Numbered from the stretch's first letter, positions 1 to 10,600 are shown. The stretch: DNA of 24,961 nt from Mesostigma viride (GCA_009746045.1 RPFO01001058.1:1-24961); one strand, 5' to 3'. Made by a program: numbers and translations. Notes: generated from the sequence alone by a model not told the origin.

Positions 1-738
1 TCCCTCCCTCCCTCCCTCCCTCCCTCCCTCCCTCCCTCCCTCCCTCCCTCCCTCCCTCCCTCCTCTCCTCCCTCCCTCCCTCCTCCTCCCTCCCTCCCTC
101 CTCCCTCCCTCCCTCCTCCCTCCCTCCCTCCCTCCTCCTCCTCCCTCCCTCCCTCCTCCCTCCCTCCCTCCCTCCTCCTCCTCCTCCCTCCCTCCTCCTC
201 CCTCCTCCCTCCCTCCCTCCCTCCCTCCCTCCCTCCCTCCCTCCCTCCCTCCTCCCTCCCTCCCTCCTCCCTCCCTCCCTCCTCCCTCCCTCCCTCCTCC
301 CTCCCTCCCTCCCTCCCTCCCTCCCTCCCTCCCTCCCTCCTCCCTCCCTCCTCCCTCCTCCCTCCCTCCCTCCTCCCCTCCCTCCCTCCTCCCTCCCTCC
401 CTCCTCCCTCCCTCCCTCCTCCTCTCCCTCCCTCCCTCCCTCCCTCCCTCCCTCCCTCCTCCCTCCCTCCCTCCCTCCCTCCCTCCCTCCCTCCCTCCCT
501 CCCTCCCTCCCTCCCTCCCTCCCTCCCTCCCTCCCTCCCTCCCTCCCTCCCTCCCTCCTCCCTCCCTCCCTCCCTCCCTCCCTCCCTCCCTCCTCCCTCC
601 CTCCCTCCCTCCCTCCCTCCCTCCCTCCCTCCCTCCCTCCCTCCCTCCCTCCTCCCTCCCTCCCTCCCTCCCTCCCTCCTCCCTCCCTCCCTCCCTCCCT
701 CCCTCCCTCCCTCCCTCCCTCCCTCCCTCCCTCCCTCC
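1..738. repeat. (TCCC)n/(TCC)n pyrimidine microsatellite
   Basis: The window opens with about 740 bases of uninterrupted T/C sequence. It is mostly TCCC units with scattered TCC units and a few TCTCC or CCCC variants. The strand asymmetry is absolute: no A or G occurs until the CCATCCATGATG transition near 738. The opposite strand is (GGGA)n, which is well suited to G-quadruplex or triplex formation. The tract runs off the left edge, so its true length is unknown. Confidence 0.98.
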
Positions 739-958
739 ATCCATGATGAAATTTGGTCGGGTAAATTGCAATAGACTCGCCTTTTGATGACGAACACGCC
801 GATCTAATTTTTGGCAGCCATTGCCCAGGATTTCGCAAGTTATCGCCAGCGGCCTGCCCAGCAGATCTCGCTATTTTTCTGCACATTATGGCGGCACCAC
901 GCATGTGATCAGTGTGCCTGCGCCCCCTGCCCTCGTCTAGGTGCTATTAAACGTAGCT

Positions 959-2158
959 ATGGAGGTCCCCGCATCGTCTTCAGCTCTTGCCGCCGATTCT
1001 ATTGATGCCCAGATTGCTGCAAACAAAATCGCCCACGACATTGTCGTCGCCAAGAACGCCGCTAACAAGCGATCCAAGACTTTGGAAGCAACTTCGGAAG
1101 CAACTCCGATAGCTGCTGAAACCTCCTTGCCGGACGCCATTTCTTCCTCATTCTACATGCCAGGCCAGCGTTTGAGCCTGGCAGACATCGATACCTTACT
1201 CGCCTACAATGACGCCGCTGTGACAAGCGTGCTGAAGCTCCGCAACGACAACGACGCCCCGATTCGCCACCCTAAGAGCGGCCAGGTTATGGAGGCTGCT
1301 TCGGATGAATGGCCTCATTTGGATGAGCGCCAGCGTCGGCTTGCCTGTCTTATTTCGTGCTGCCCTGAACTTGTCGAGCTGCCGGCGACGACCATCGCCA
1401 GGCCAGCCCCCGCGACCGATGTTAACGTGCAGCTGCAGGACGTCGCACAGTCTTTTACGACCGTGCAGGGCGACATTAAGGTCCTGACGGAGGCGTCTGC
1501 AGCTGCGACGGCACTATTGCTGGAGCTGAAGAAAGCCATGGCAGCCCCCGCCAAAACTACCACGTTTGCCGACGTCACCGGCAAGCAGTTGACCACCATC
1601 GTTCAACAGGCGGCCAAGTCTGCAGCTACCGCTGCGGTCACCCAGAATGCAGTGCAGCAACGCCAGCGCAATATGGTAATCAAAGGCTTCCAGACAGGCG
1701 CGGCAGCACATGAGACAGCACACTCACTTGCCGAGGAGCTGCGCGGCCCAGCGTTTCTGGGGAAGATGCAGCTCCAGAACCGTGTTGTCATTGAACGAGC
1801 CATTCGGCTGCCAGGCCCTCCGGGCCTGGTCGTCGTCACCATGGCCTCCATGCACGACAAACGCCTCGTGCTGGGAGCACGTCGTCTGCTCCAGCCCGGC
1901 GACTTCAGCCTCGACGAGGACTACACGCCGGCTCAACTGAAGGCGAGGAGCGCGGTGTGGAACAGCACCATCGTCCAGGGGGAGCGGCGTTGCCACCCTC
2001 CATCGCCTGACTACGTATGCATTGAGTCGTCCCCCTCTTCTTCCCCCTCTTTTTCAACCTCCACCGGCGGGCCGCTTCGGCCACTTGCCGCTTTCTCTTG
2101 GCCTGTTTTTGCGCGATGTCAACGGGATTTTCCATGGTGGCTGTACTTTCGCTCGTAA
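959..2158 (+). CDS. LINE ORF1-like RNA-binding protein
   Basis: The first ATG in the open frame is at 959 (MEVPASS), giving about 399 residues; the frame is open from at least 941 without an ATG. The N-terminal ~200 residues are Ala-rich, acidic and helical, with likely coiled-coil stretches. Residues ~237-334 resemble the RRM-like core and C-terminal domain of LINE ORF1 proteins: NMVIKGF begins a beta strand, VVIERAIRLPGPPGLVVVTM follows, then KRLVLGARRLL and the DEDYTPAQLKARSAVW segment, which matches the usual 'lTpeqr..R..lW' pattern. In LINEs this protein binds element RNA as a chaperone in the RNP. The C-terminal ~50 residues are Pro/Ser-rich and look like read-through into non-coding sequence. 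No ORF2 follows. This is a family-level call from pattern only. Confidence 0.6.
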   Translation: MEVPASSSALAADSIDAQIAANKIAHDIVVAKNAANKRSKTLEATSEATPIAAETSLPDAISSSFYMPGQRLSLADIDTLLAYNDAAVTSVLKLRNDNDAPIRHPKSGQVMEAASDEWPHLDERQRRLACLISCCPELVELPATTIARPAPATDVNVQLQDVAQSFTTVQGDIKVLTEASAAATALLLELKKAMAAPAKTTTFADVTGKQLTTIVQQAAKSAATAAVTQNAVQQRQRNMVIKGFQTGAAAHETAHSLAEELRGPAFLGKMQLQNRVVIERAIRLPGPPGLVVVTMASMHDKRLVLGARRLLQPGDFSLDEDYTPAQLKARSAVWNSTIVQGERRCHPPSPDYVCIESSPSSSPSFSTSTGGPLRPLAAFSWPVFARCQRDFPWWLYFRS

Positions 2159-2305
2159 TTACGGGTGGTGCATTAAGCGCAGGCTTTCGACCTTCCCTTT
2201 CAACACCAAACTACTCCATCATCTTGTGTAAGTTAGGGTCTTAGGGGCAGTGCAGCTTGTCTGGACGATCGATCATGCAGACAAGCACACGTGACCCTGA
2301 CCGAA

Positions 2306-2452
2306 ATGATTACCAAAAAAGGACAAATGATTACCGATTTTTACCGATGATTACACATGATTACACATGATTACACGTACATGATTACCAAAAAAGGACA
2401 AATGATTACCGATTTTTACCGATGATTACACATGATTACATATGATTACACC
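2306..2452 (+). repeat. 75-bp tandem duplication with GATTACA core
   Basis: Two copies of a 75-bp unit start at 2306 and 2381. Each begins ATGATTACCAAAAAAGGACA and ends in two or three ATGATTACAC decamers. It lies downstream of the LINE-like ORF and may be the simple-repeat 3' tail typical of many LINEs. Confidence 0.8.
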
Positions 2453-3048
2453 CCCGTATTACATAGGAAGGTGTGACTATGTACTCCACCCTATGTACTC
2501 CAAGAGTACATAGGGTGGCACACTATGTACTCCAAGAGTACATAGTCCGGAGTACATATGATCCGGGATTTCCGAATAGGGGACTGCCGACGCGGTGAGA
2601 CACGCCCGTATTACATAGGAAGGAGTGACTATGTACTCCACACTATGTTCTCCAAGAGTACATAGGGTGGCACACTATGTACTCCAAGAGTACATAGTCC
2701 GGAGTACATATGATCCGGGATTTCCGAATAGGGGACTGCCGACGCGGTGAGACACGCCCGTATTACATAGGAAGGAGTGACTATGTACTCCACACTATGT
2801 TCTCCAAGAGTACATAGGGTGGCACACTATGTACTCCAAGAGTACATAGTCCGGAGTACATATGATCCGGGATTTCCGAATAGGGGACTGCCGACGCGGT
2901 GAGACACGCCCGTATTACATAGGAAGGAGTGACTAAGTACTCCACACTATGTACTCCAAGAGTACATAGGGTGGCACACTATGTACTCCAAGAGTACATA
3001 GTGTGGAGTACATATGATCCGGGATTTCCGAATAGGGGACTGCCGAAC
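2453..3048. repeat. 152-bp satellite, four copies, hairpin-rich
   Basis: Units begin CCCGTATTACATAGG at 2453, 2605, 2757 and 2909, exactly 152 bp apart. Each unit carries two CTATGTACTCcaaGAGTACATAG stem-loops and a related GGAGTACATATG arm, then GATCCGGGATTTCCG and GACGCGGTGAGACACG. In copy 1 the first stem extends to 15 bp with no mismatch (2486-2518). Copies 2 and 3 have mismatches in that stem. The last unit ends near 3048 where the sequence diverges. No ORF spans it. Confidence 0.95.
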
Positions 3049-4068
3049 TCGAGGCCCCCAGAGTACTAACTAGGCTGACTATGTACTCGAGTCACGACGC
3101 AGTGAGATACGCCAAGCCGCCCGAAGCAGATCTCTGCATGCGCCACGTGTAACGAGGGTTCTGCTTGCGAATTCGAATTGCGATGAGCCGTTGCAGACGC
3201 GCCGCCTAGATGTTTGAATTTCATCAACGAGCCTTGAACGAGCTGGTAAAGTTTGCCTGCCCTTGCATCACCTTGCGCTGGCTATGCCGATTGCAGTCCA
3301 GCCGACTGATAGTGGTGAAAGAATAAGCGCCCCCCTAAACCCGCATGCTCACGATGCTTGAAGAAAAAAAAGCAAAAGGCGCACTAGGATGCATGACAAG
3401 CCCTTTTGGAGCCCCAGTTTAGCATGATTCGGTCATCCGTTTCCAGCCATCGGCAGCGCCAACTCCGATACAGCTTACTATGGCGTAGTCGGTAGCCAGC
3501 TACACCGCTTTTCTTGCCTTTGTTACTACATGCAAACTTCAATTCGTTACATCGTGCGCCTGCGGCATATTTAAGAAAGCGGCTGCAAGCGCACCTTGCT
3601 GAGCCAGGTACACAATGTCTTCAGTCAGCGACCGCGTATGCATGCCACGTTTAGTCGCATCGAGTCGCGTAGACAATGCGTTCCGGATTAAATTGTTCAC
3701 CGTTCAATTGCTCAGCGCTGCCTGAATGCAGCGCGCTTTATTACTGATTCTGTCCTCTTTGCATGCATTGCAGTCGATTGTATGTTATTTTCACGTTGTC
3801 CATCTTTCCACTCGCTTTCATTGTTTACCAGATACCAAAAGTCTCCCACGAGGTAGGCGACACTTCAATCTCGCTTATTTTACACCTGGCACACCTGGGC
3901 TTCTCTGTATGTGCCGATGCCCATCGTAAGTTGTTGAACGTTTTTTGCCCTCCATGGTTGCCAATTTTACTAGGAGTTCTTAGGAGCTCTCTCTCCATTG
4001 ACTTCTCTGTCTCTTTTGCTTTGGCCATGCCATGTTAGTGTAATGTCTTCCTTGCTGCCATGCTAGCG
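3049..4068. other. Spacer with no supported gene
   Basis: About 1 kb of mixed-composition sequence. It holds another fragment of the satellite-like motif (GACTATGTACTCGAG near 3080). Short open frames at 3726-4038 have no recognisable domain and overlap each other in several frames, so they are probably chance. I see no tRNA, rRNA or transposon coding. Confidence 0.6.
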
Positions 4069-5230
4069 GGCCCACGTGCTTGTTCCTTGTCAAAGTAGGG
4101 AGGCTCGCGGGGTGGGTGGCTGGTCATGCTTGTACCTTATCAAGGGAGGGGCCCACGTAGGGTAGGTGGGTGGGCATGCGTGTACCTTGTCAAGGGAGGG
4201 ATTCACGTATGGTAGGTGGGTGCACGAGCTTGGTCCTTGTCAAGAGGCACATACGTAGGGTAGGTGAGTGCACGTGCTTGTTCCTGGTCAGGGGAGGCAT
4301 GGATGTGGGGTAGGCATGTGCACGTGCTTATTCCTTGTCAAGGGAGGGACGCACGTAGTGTAGGTGAGTTCATGTGCTTGTTCCTTGTCAAAGGAGGGGT
4401 GCACATAGGGTGGGTGGGTGCACGTGCTCGTTCCTTGTCAAGGGAGGCATGCATGTGGGGTAGGCATGTGCACGTGCTTGTTTCATGTCAAGGGAGGGAT
4501 GCAGGTAGGGTAGGTGGGTGGGCTTGCTTCTTCCTTGTCAAGGGAGGGATGCACGTACGGTAGATGAGTGCACATGCTTGTTCCTTGTCAAAGGAGGGGG
4601 GCATGTGGAGTAGGAATGTGCACATGGTTGTTCCATGTCAAGGGAGGGATGCAGGTAGGGTAGGTGGGTGGGCATGCTTGTACCTTATCAAGGGAGGGGC
4701 GGACATAGGGTTGGTGGGTGCACGTGCTTGTTCGATGTCAAAGGAGGGACGCATGTGGGGTAGGCATGTGCACATGCTTGTTCCATGTCACAGGAGGGAT
4801 GCACGTAGGGTAGGTGGGTGCACGTGATTGTTACTGGTCAGGGGAGGCATGGATGTGGGGTAGGCATGTGCACGTGCCTATTCCTTGTCAAGGGAGGGAC
4901 GCGCGTAGTGTAGGTGAGTTCATGTGCTTGTTCCTTGTCAAAGGAGGGGTGCACACAGGGTGGGTGGGTGCACGTGCTCGTTCGATTCTTGTCAAGGGAG
5001 GCATGCATGTGGGGTAGGCATGTGCACGTCCTTGTTCCTTGTCAAAGGAGGGGTGCACATAGGGTAGGTGGGTGCACGTGCCCGTTCGATTCTTGTCAAG
5101 GGAGGCATGCATGTGGGGTGGGGCATGTGCACGTGCTTGTTCCTTGTCAAGGGAGGGACACAACAGGGTATGTGGGTGGTTTTGCTGGTTCCTTGCCATG
5201 GGAGGGACGTAATAGGGTAGGTGAGTGCAC
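4069..5230 (+). repeat. 50-bp minisatellite with 550-bp higher-order period
   Basis: About 23 imperfect copies of a 50-bp unit, recognisable by TTCCTTGTCAAGGGAGGG followed by GTAGGGTAGGTGGGTGCACGTGC. TTCCTTGTCA recurs exactly 50 bp apart at 4331, 4381 and 4431. The block beginning near 4264 recurs near 4814, i.e. 11 units (550 bp) later, with the same variant order. A few units carry 5-bp insertions (CGATT) near 4983 and 5083. 50 is not a multiple of 3, so the short frames across it are not a protein repeat. Many units carry the palindrome CACGTG. Confidence 0.95.
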
Positions 5231-5520
5231 GCATCATTTTTTTCCTTATTCTCAGCCCATCAACTAGAACTTTCAGCTGCCAGTCCTCACTAGTCTACGA
5301 CCGTAACTGCATTCGGGTTCATGTTAAATACGTTGCGTTTTTCTTGGACGGCATGGAAGATGCTGTCATTTTCAAGAGAGGGATGCACGTACGTATTGGT
5401 GGTGGTGCACGCATCGTCCCTTTTCTTACTAGTTGCCTGTGTACTAGAAATTTCAACTGCTATTCCTCGCTACCGTATGGCCGTAACTGCATTCGGGGCA
5501 TTTCGCGTTTTCTATGAGTG
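5231..5520 (+). repeat. Two diverged copies of a ~180-bp segment
   Basis: The segment with ACTAGAACTTTCAGCTGC and CCGTAACTGCATTCGGG (about 5262-5318) recurs about 180 bp later as ACTAGAAATTTCAACTGC and CCGTAACTGCATTCGGG (about 5442-5498). Both are preceded by GTGCACGCATC and followed by GCGTTTT and a 'GCTGTC' block. It continues out of the 50-bp array and is probably an older, degraded part of the same repeat locus. Confidence 0.7.
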
Positions 5521-5949
5521 CGTGACAGTTGCTGTCTTACTTGGACAAAGGCGGAATGAACTGCAGGCAATCCGGAATGATTAAGACGGGAAGTTGGTCA
5601 ACTCGCACGAAAAGCGGAGCCGCCATATGGACGGCGGTACCTTTCAAATCAACAAGGGCGATTACCCCTGGCCGAGCGGACTTGAGGGTGACAACAGCTT
5701 CAAGACGCCACCCTCATCGGCCAGGGTTCTACTGCCGTAACGGCTTAATTTATTACCTAAGATGTTCCGTGAACTTCATGTGCGTCATCTCCACGATTTC
5801 ATCATGAAGCCCACGTTGACAACATCGGATGGAAGTGATTCGTGCAATTGATTATTAATGACTTCTTAAACATTTTAATGAAATGCCTAATTCAAAAATG
5901 CATATTGAAAAGCACCATATCATGCAAGCCACTCACCATAGCCGGGGTC
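5521..5949. other. Spacer with no supported gene
   Basis: Mixed-composition sequence without a recognisable domain, RNA gene or repeat. Short frames at 5529-5807 and 5883-6197 show no protein family features, and the latter is generated by the GTAAC-type repeats that follow. Confidence 0.5.
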
Positions 5950-6470
5950 AATGCATTTTAGAATTCGGGGCCATAACCCGGACAGGCTGCGTTGTAGGCA
6001 TGGGTTACTATTATTACTGGGGCATAACCGGCCCCGTAACCACCGCAGTAGCCAGGGTCAACTACTGGGCCGTAACTACCGCAGGTTACGGGACGGTTGA
6101 CGGACCCGTAACCAGGCTAGTAGCCAGGCCCGGTTATCAGAACTGGTCCCGTAACCATGCCGGTAACCCATCCCGGTTCTCAGAACTGGTCCCGTAACCA
6201 TACCAGTTTACCGCCCGGTAACTTCTACTTGGGCCGTAACCATGACCGTAACCCAGATAGGTTACCGGCATGGTTACCGCTCCGGTAAAAGTTACCGCCC
6301 AGTAAACGTTCCGGTAACTATTACCGCCCGGTAACCATTACCGGCCGGTATTTAGTCTGTTGCATTCCGGGTTACCGGCCGGTAACCTGGCCGGTAACCT
6401 TAAACGTACATGGTTACTGGCCAGTAACCGCCCCGGTAACCTCAACCGGGGCGTTAACGCCCCGTAAAAT
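5950..6470. repeat. GGTAAC/GTTACC palindrome cluster
   Basis: The hexamers GGTAAC, GTTACC and CGTAAC recur dozens of times in both orientations. The right half contains three perfect 18-bp palindromes: GGTTACCGGCCGGTAACC (6370-6387), GGTTACTGGCCAGTAACC (6412-6429) and CGGGGCGTTAACGCCCCG (6447-6464). The cluster ends just outside the left boundary of the copia-like element. Confidence 0.9.
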
Positions 6471-6482
6471 TAACTCCTAGTG

Positions 6483-6904
6483 GTATTCACTACCTGTACA
6501 GCGCCCAGTTCCTATACAGTAGGTCTGCCATACAGGCACAGTGACCACAGAGTACAGTCACCACAGTGATTATTGTATCTGCACCTAGAAGTCCAGGACT
6601 AGGCCTGCGGTACCAACAGACCACAGGTTAAGGTTCCTATTTCCTGCGTACGACGTATTAATCCAATACCGTCGTAGGTACAGCACCTAATTCCTGTCAG
6701 CCCAGGAATTACTGTCGACCCCATATGTCGTCGGCAAATATTCACGTCCGACTTAGAAGAACAGCCGGCTCGCGCTCGCGCGCGACCGGGAAGTCGGAAC
6801 GCCATAACTTTCTTGATACTTGTCGGAATGAACTCGTTCCGGTGCCGCTGGAATCGCAGAGATATGCCGAATCAGGATCACGCCAATGCGCTTGGCGTTA
6901 ACTC
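6483..6904 (-). repeat. Left (3') terminal repeat of copia-like element
   Basis: This 422-bp direct repeat matches 13815-14235 in the same orientation. I counted three substitutions and one single-base indel. On the element's strand it begins GAGTTAACGCC and ends GTGAATAC, so the usual TG...CA termini are not evident. A polypurine tract lies just upstream of it on the element strand, as expected for a 3' LTR. Confidence 0.8.
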
Positions 6905-7650
6905 CAATCCTTTCTTTTCTTGAGCTGTAGCAGCTCACACAAGTCTACATACAAACACACACAATGGGTACTGGACATCCTCCCCGACTACAAGTCACAA
7001 CCCGCTGGGCATGACAGTCAGCTTGGATTCCTTATTATATGTACATAGCACCCATACTGGCTCAGGAGCACAAACAAATTACAATGAGTCCCTATCCCTT
7101 CACGGGAGGCTCGTTGTGTTACCCATGTACAAGAGGTTGGCCAACTGTGGCAGCCCATAGGTGTTCAGCTAAGAACTTGAGAAGTATGTACAACCTTCAG
7201 GACCTTAGGCGAAACCCCACAGATCACCCACAACAGCTCATCAGAAAACATTGCTGACCCCCAGACGGGAGTCGGCGCCGGTCTGCTGCCCCTTATCGAA
7301 CCAGACACAACATCTACGCGAAGCACATGCAAAACACAAGCTCCCATACTCGTTCCAACCGTGGAAAATCAGGGGACCTGTCGCCACCTCACCAGCATGG
7401 TGGATGGGTCAGCCAGTCCGTGAAACTCCGCCTTAAGACGGCACCAGGGAATCGAACCCCGCCCACAAACCACAGATCTGGGGAAACCTCAGACTGAGAT
7501 GAAAACCCCAGATAGACATCTCTCCATCAGAGACAATGTCAGACATTCCCACACCAGAGACATGTCTCACCCCTCAAGGTGTGCTCAGGATTATGTACAA
7601 TCAAGCTCCCAGCCTGATATCCAGAGACTTAAGCACCCAGCTCTCAGCTT
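6905..7650 (-). other. 3' untranslated part of copia-like element
   Basis: About 745 bp between the pol stop and the 3' terminal repeat, with no supported gene. It contains a perfect pol III B-box-like motif on the minus strand (GGTTCGATTCC, 7448-7458) inside a possible T-arm, but no A box or full tRNA fold that I can find. Confidence 0.6.
6909..6921 (-). promoter_or_regulatory. Polypurine tract of copia-like element
   Basis: On the element strand the sequence is AAGAAAAGAAAGG, four bases before the start of the 3' terminal repeat. In LTR elements this site primes plus-strand DNA synthesis, and its position supports reading the 422-bp repeats as LTRs. Confidence 0.65.
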
Positions 7651-10600
7651 TTAGACAGATAGACCGACTTGACAGTCAGCATTCATGAGCTTCCTCAGTA
7701 CATTGTACTGGGCTGGGGCCTTGTGTGGCAGCTTTGTCAATGCATCAGCAGGGTTCTCCTCGCCAGGGATATGCTTCAAGTCAACCAAACTGGCCAACTC
7801 CTTCAGCAACAAATAATCCAGGTCCCGGCTTCTGGCCAGCTGCTTGTGAACAAACTGGACCATACCCATGCTGTCTGTTAGCAACAACGTCTCCATCTGC
7901 AAGGTCCAAGGGGTAACTGAAGCCAGCTCCAGCATTAACTCCTTTATGTACAGGCTGGACTGGATCCCCTCGCATATGGCCCTGCATTCTGCCACATCTG
8001 AACTGATACAGACCCTCTTCTGCAGTCTGCTGTACCAGCTGAACAAACTTGCCCTGCTCTGATAAAAAGCAAACAGAGCAGCAGATCTCCCCCTGACCTT
8101 GGTAACCTGGCGAGCATCCATGGAACTGTCAACAAAGATCTCCAAGGTGATAGGCTGGGCAAAGTCAATCCCAGACAAAATCAGATCAGGGGTACTCTCC
8201 ACCAACCGGGCTATGACTCGAGGCTTCTCATCCTCAAGCACCTCATCAGGCATTCTGCTATGGACCATCAAAGACGGACCACAGATGCTGGCAAACCAGG
8301 CCCACATGCCTCTCAACTCAGGTCCTGCAGCCTGGGTGATCTTCTCTGGCAAGGCCTTCACAATGGTCTGTTTATAATCTCCTCCAGCCTGAAGCCTGAT
8401 ACTCCACTCCCCGTCCCTCCTGAACAGGGTAGCCTGCATTCCACAGAACACTACAGGCTTGTTGGGCTCCTGCCACAGCTCCTTGCCCAGTGAAAACTTG
8501 CCACTGATGACAGGAATAAACTTCTTCAGCCAGGTCGTGGGGGCTAGCAAATGCAGATCATCTCCATGCAAACTAGCATACACTGGCAGACCCTCCCATT
8601 GGGCCAGCAGCAAACAGGGATCAACTGAAGACACTCTCAAGCCACACTCACTGATCAGAGCTTCCTGCAGCGTGAGTCTCCAGATGATTGGGCTCGACCT
8701 GAGTCCTTCCAGGCCCTTCAGAATAACCAGGAATTGTTGATGCAGCTCCAGCTTCCAGATGGCAGGCACCTCAACACAGTAAGGCTCATCCTGCTTCCAC
8801 ACCCTCCTGGCCACTTCTGGATCAGATTTTAAAAATGCCCTCTTGAAGTCCAGCAGCACTGATGACATAGCTGCTCCCCTGTTCAGCAACCCCACGTAGA
8901 GACATAGCAAAATTCTCCATGTGTCGTGTAGCATCCCTGGCGTGTATAGCTCCTCTCCTGGCAGACTCCCCGTGCCGTGATACTCATTCAGGACAGGCCT
9001 GACATGGGGCACTGATACCTCATCCACAACCTTCCTCTTCAGCACAAATCTCAAAGCAAGCTTCCTTGATGCTGGGGGACGTCTGTCTGTTGGTGCAGCA
9101 CACTCAAACTGCAACCACTCCTCCAATGCCTTGGAGAAGGCGAGCTTCCAAGCCTCAAACAAAGTAGGCGAGCTCATCTCTTGGACCAGCTGGTCATATG
9201 TCAAAGGAGAGTGTGCAGCAAGGCTCCTGTGAGTTATGCCAATACTGCTGGGGTGCAACACAGCTGGAATCACCAAACTGGCCGCTGGGGGCACCTCCCC
9301 TTCATCCCATTTTACACCCTTGACCGGCTTGGCCCTGCACCTGACTGGAAATGTTGTCCTGAAATTTTCTAGGGGAATCATCCCCCAGCCATCTCTTCTC
9401 AGAGCTGTAGCTCTGATAGAAATCCCAGGATTGCCCAGAAAATTCTGACCCAAAATCACAGGGCCATCATAGTCCTCTAGGACAAGGAAGGTCACATCCA
9501 CACCCATGACAGGGGCAGTAACCTCTCCCAACACCCTTAGATGCGTCCTACCACTGAAATCAGACACCCAGGGGCAACTTGGTTCTCCGACCAGCAGTTC
9601 TCCTGTATGCTGAGGTCCCATGACAGAAACCTGTGCATTGGTATCTATCTCCATGGCAGCTACCTCAGGTTCATCCAACTGGACAAGCTTGGACACCTTA
9701 GGCTCCTTCTTGGCTCTTTGCAAAGCCTGTACAATATCTGATAGACGCACACCCCTAGGCCTGGTGTCGGGCCGTTCCGGAGGTGCAGCCTGTCCGCCTG
9801 CTTGCCCAACCACCGTATGTGAAGGTACCCCAGGGGCCGGGCCAGGGTCACCCTGAGGGCTCGATACAGCTGTAGCACCCTGATCAGGAAGCTCCACGTC
9901 ACCCCCGCCTTGTACACCAGCGGGCACCTGGAAGAGGTCTCCTTGATTACCTCCCCGGGGACGGATCTTTGACCAGGACAGACGGTGCACTGCTTGGGAG
10001 CCATCAATGGCCACCCAGCACTTATGGCCAGCGGCTTCTACTCGGGTCACCACCCCATCATGCCAGCTGCCACGTTTCCCTGGAAAGCTTGGTTCCTTCC
10101 ACACAACAACCTGTTGTCCAACGTTAGGTTCTAGGACACTCCAGCCCTTGTCTTTCTGCCTCAGCTTGAGGAACTTGGCCTCTAGCTTCTCCTTCCATGC
10201 CTGCTCAGCATCAGCTGGCAGCATCCTGGTATGCAGCATAAGAGGATTGATGGCAATGTCACCAAAGAACATGGGAGTCCTCAGGTTCAGCCTGTCCTCC
10301 ACAGAACGTAGCCATGCAGATGTCACAATGGCAGATGACGTCCTTGGAATCCTCTCCACCAGCAGCACAGTCTTGATCTCTTGGATGGCTCTCTCCACCA
10401 CCCCTTGCTGGCCGTGGCTCTCCCTGGGTGTAATCAGCAACTCTGGAAACTCTGGCAGGTTCTCACAGCACTCAAACTGAATGTCACACTGCAACAACTC
10501 CAACCCAGGGTACCTGCTCCTTGTCAACTTCAGAGCAGCAATCAATGTAGGCTTCTCCATGTCAGGCAGGATCTCTAGGGTCTTGTACTTGGTATATCTG

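Larger units (their letters stand above)
743..2452 (+). mobile_element. LINE-like (non-LTR) retroelement copy, ORF1 only
   Basis: This segment starts where the pyrimidine tract ends. It contains one long plus-strand ORF with the features of a LINE ORF1 protein and ends in a short tandem-repeat tail rich in ATGATTACAC. No endonuclease or reverse transcriptase frame follows the ORF. It may be a truncated or internally deleted LINE, or a non-autonomous ORF1-only form. The boundaries are inferred: the left edge is the end of the TCCC tract and the right edge is the start of the 152-bp satellite. I could not find a target duplication. Confidence 0.45.

Noticed and set aside
2453-3048. CRISPR-like array
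   Set aside because: The units are contiguous 152-bp satellites with no unique spacers, and the surrounding DNA is eukaryotic retroelement sequence.
4264-5267. Several 67-117-codon frames on both strands with repeated HVHVLVPCQGRDA-type peptides
   Set aside because: They are produced by the 50-bp minisatellite, whose period is not a multiple of three; they break at every variant unit and show no independent coding signal.
6470-6482. Target duplication of the copia-like element (TAGGAGTTAA against TAGAGTTAA on the element strand)
   Set aside because: The match needs an indel and is not flush with the repeat ends; the AGTTAA part belongs to the repeat itself on the right side.
7448-7458. Complete tRNA gene around the B-box-like motif
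   Set aside because: I found no D-arm or A box, no plausible anticodon arm, and no 5' acceptor strand to pair with the 3' side.
10007-10480. 157-codon plus-strand frame inside the copia-like pol
   Set aside because: It is antisense to the intact integrase coding sequence and has no recognisable family.
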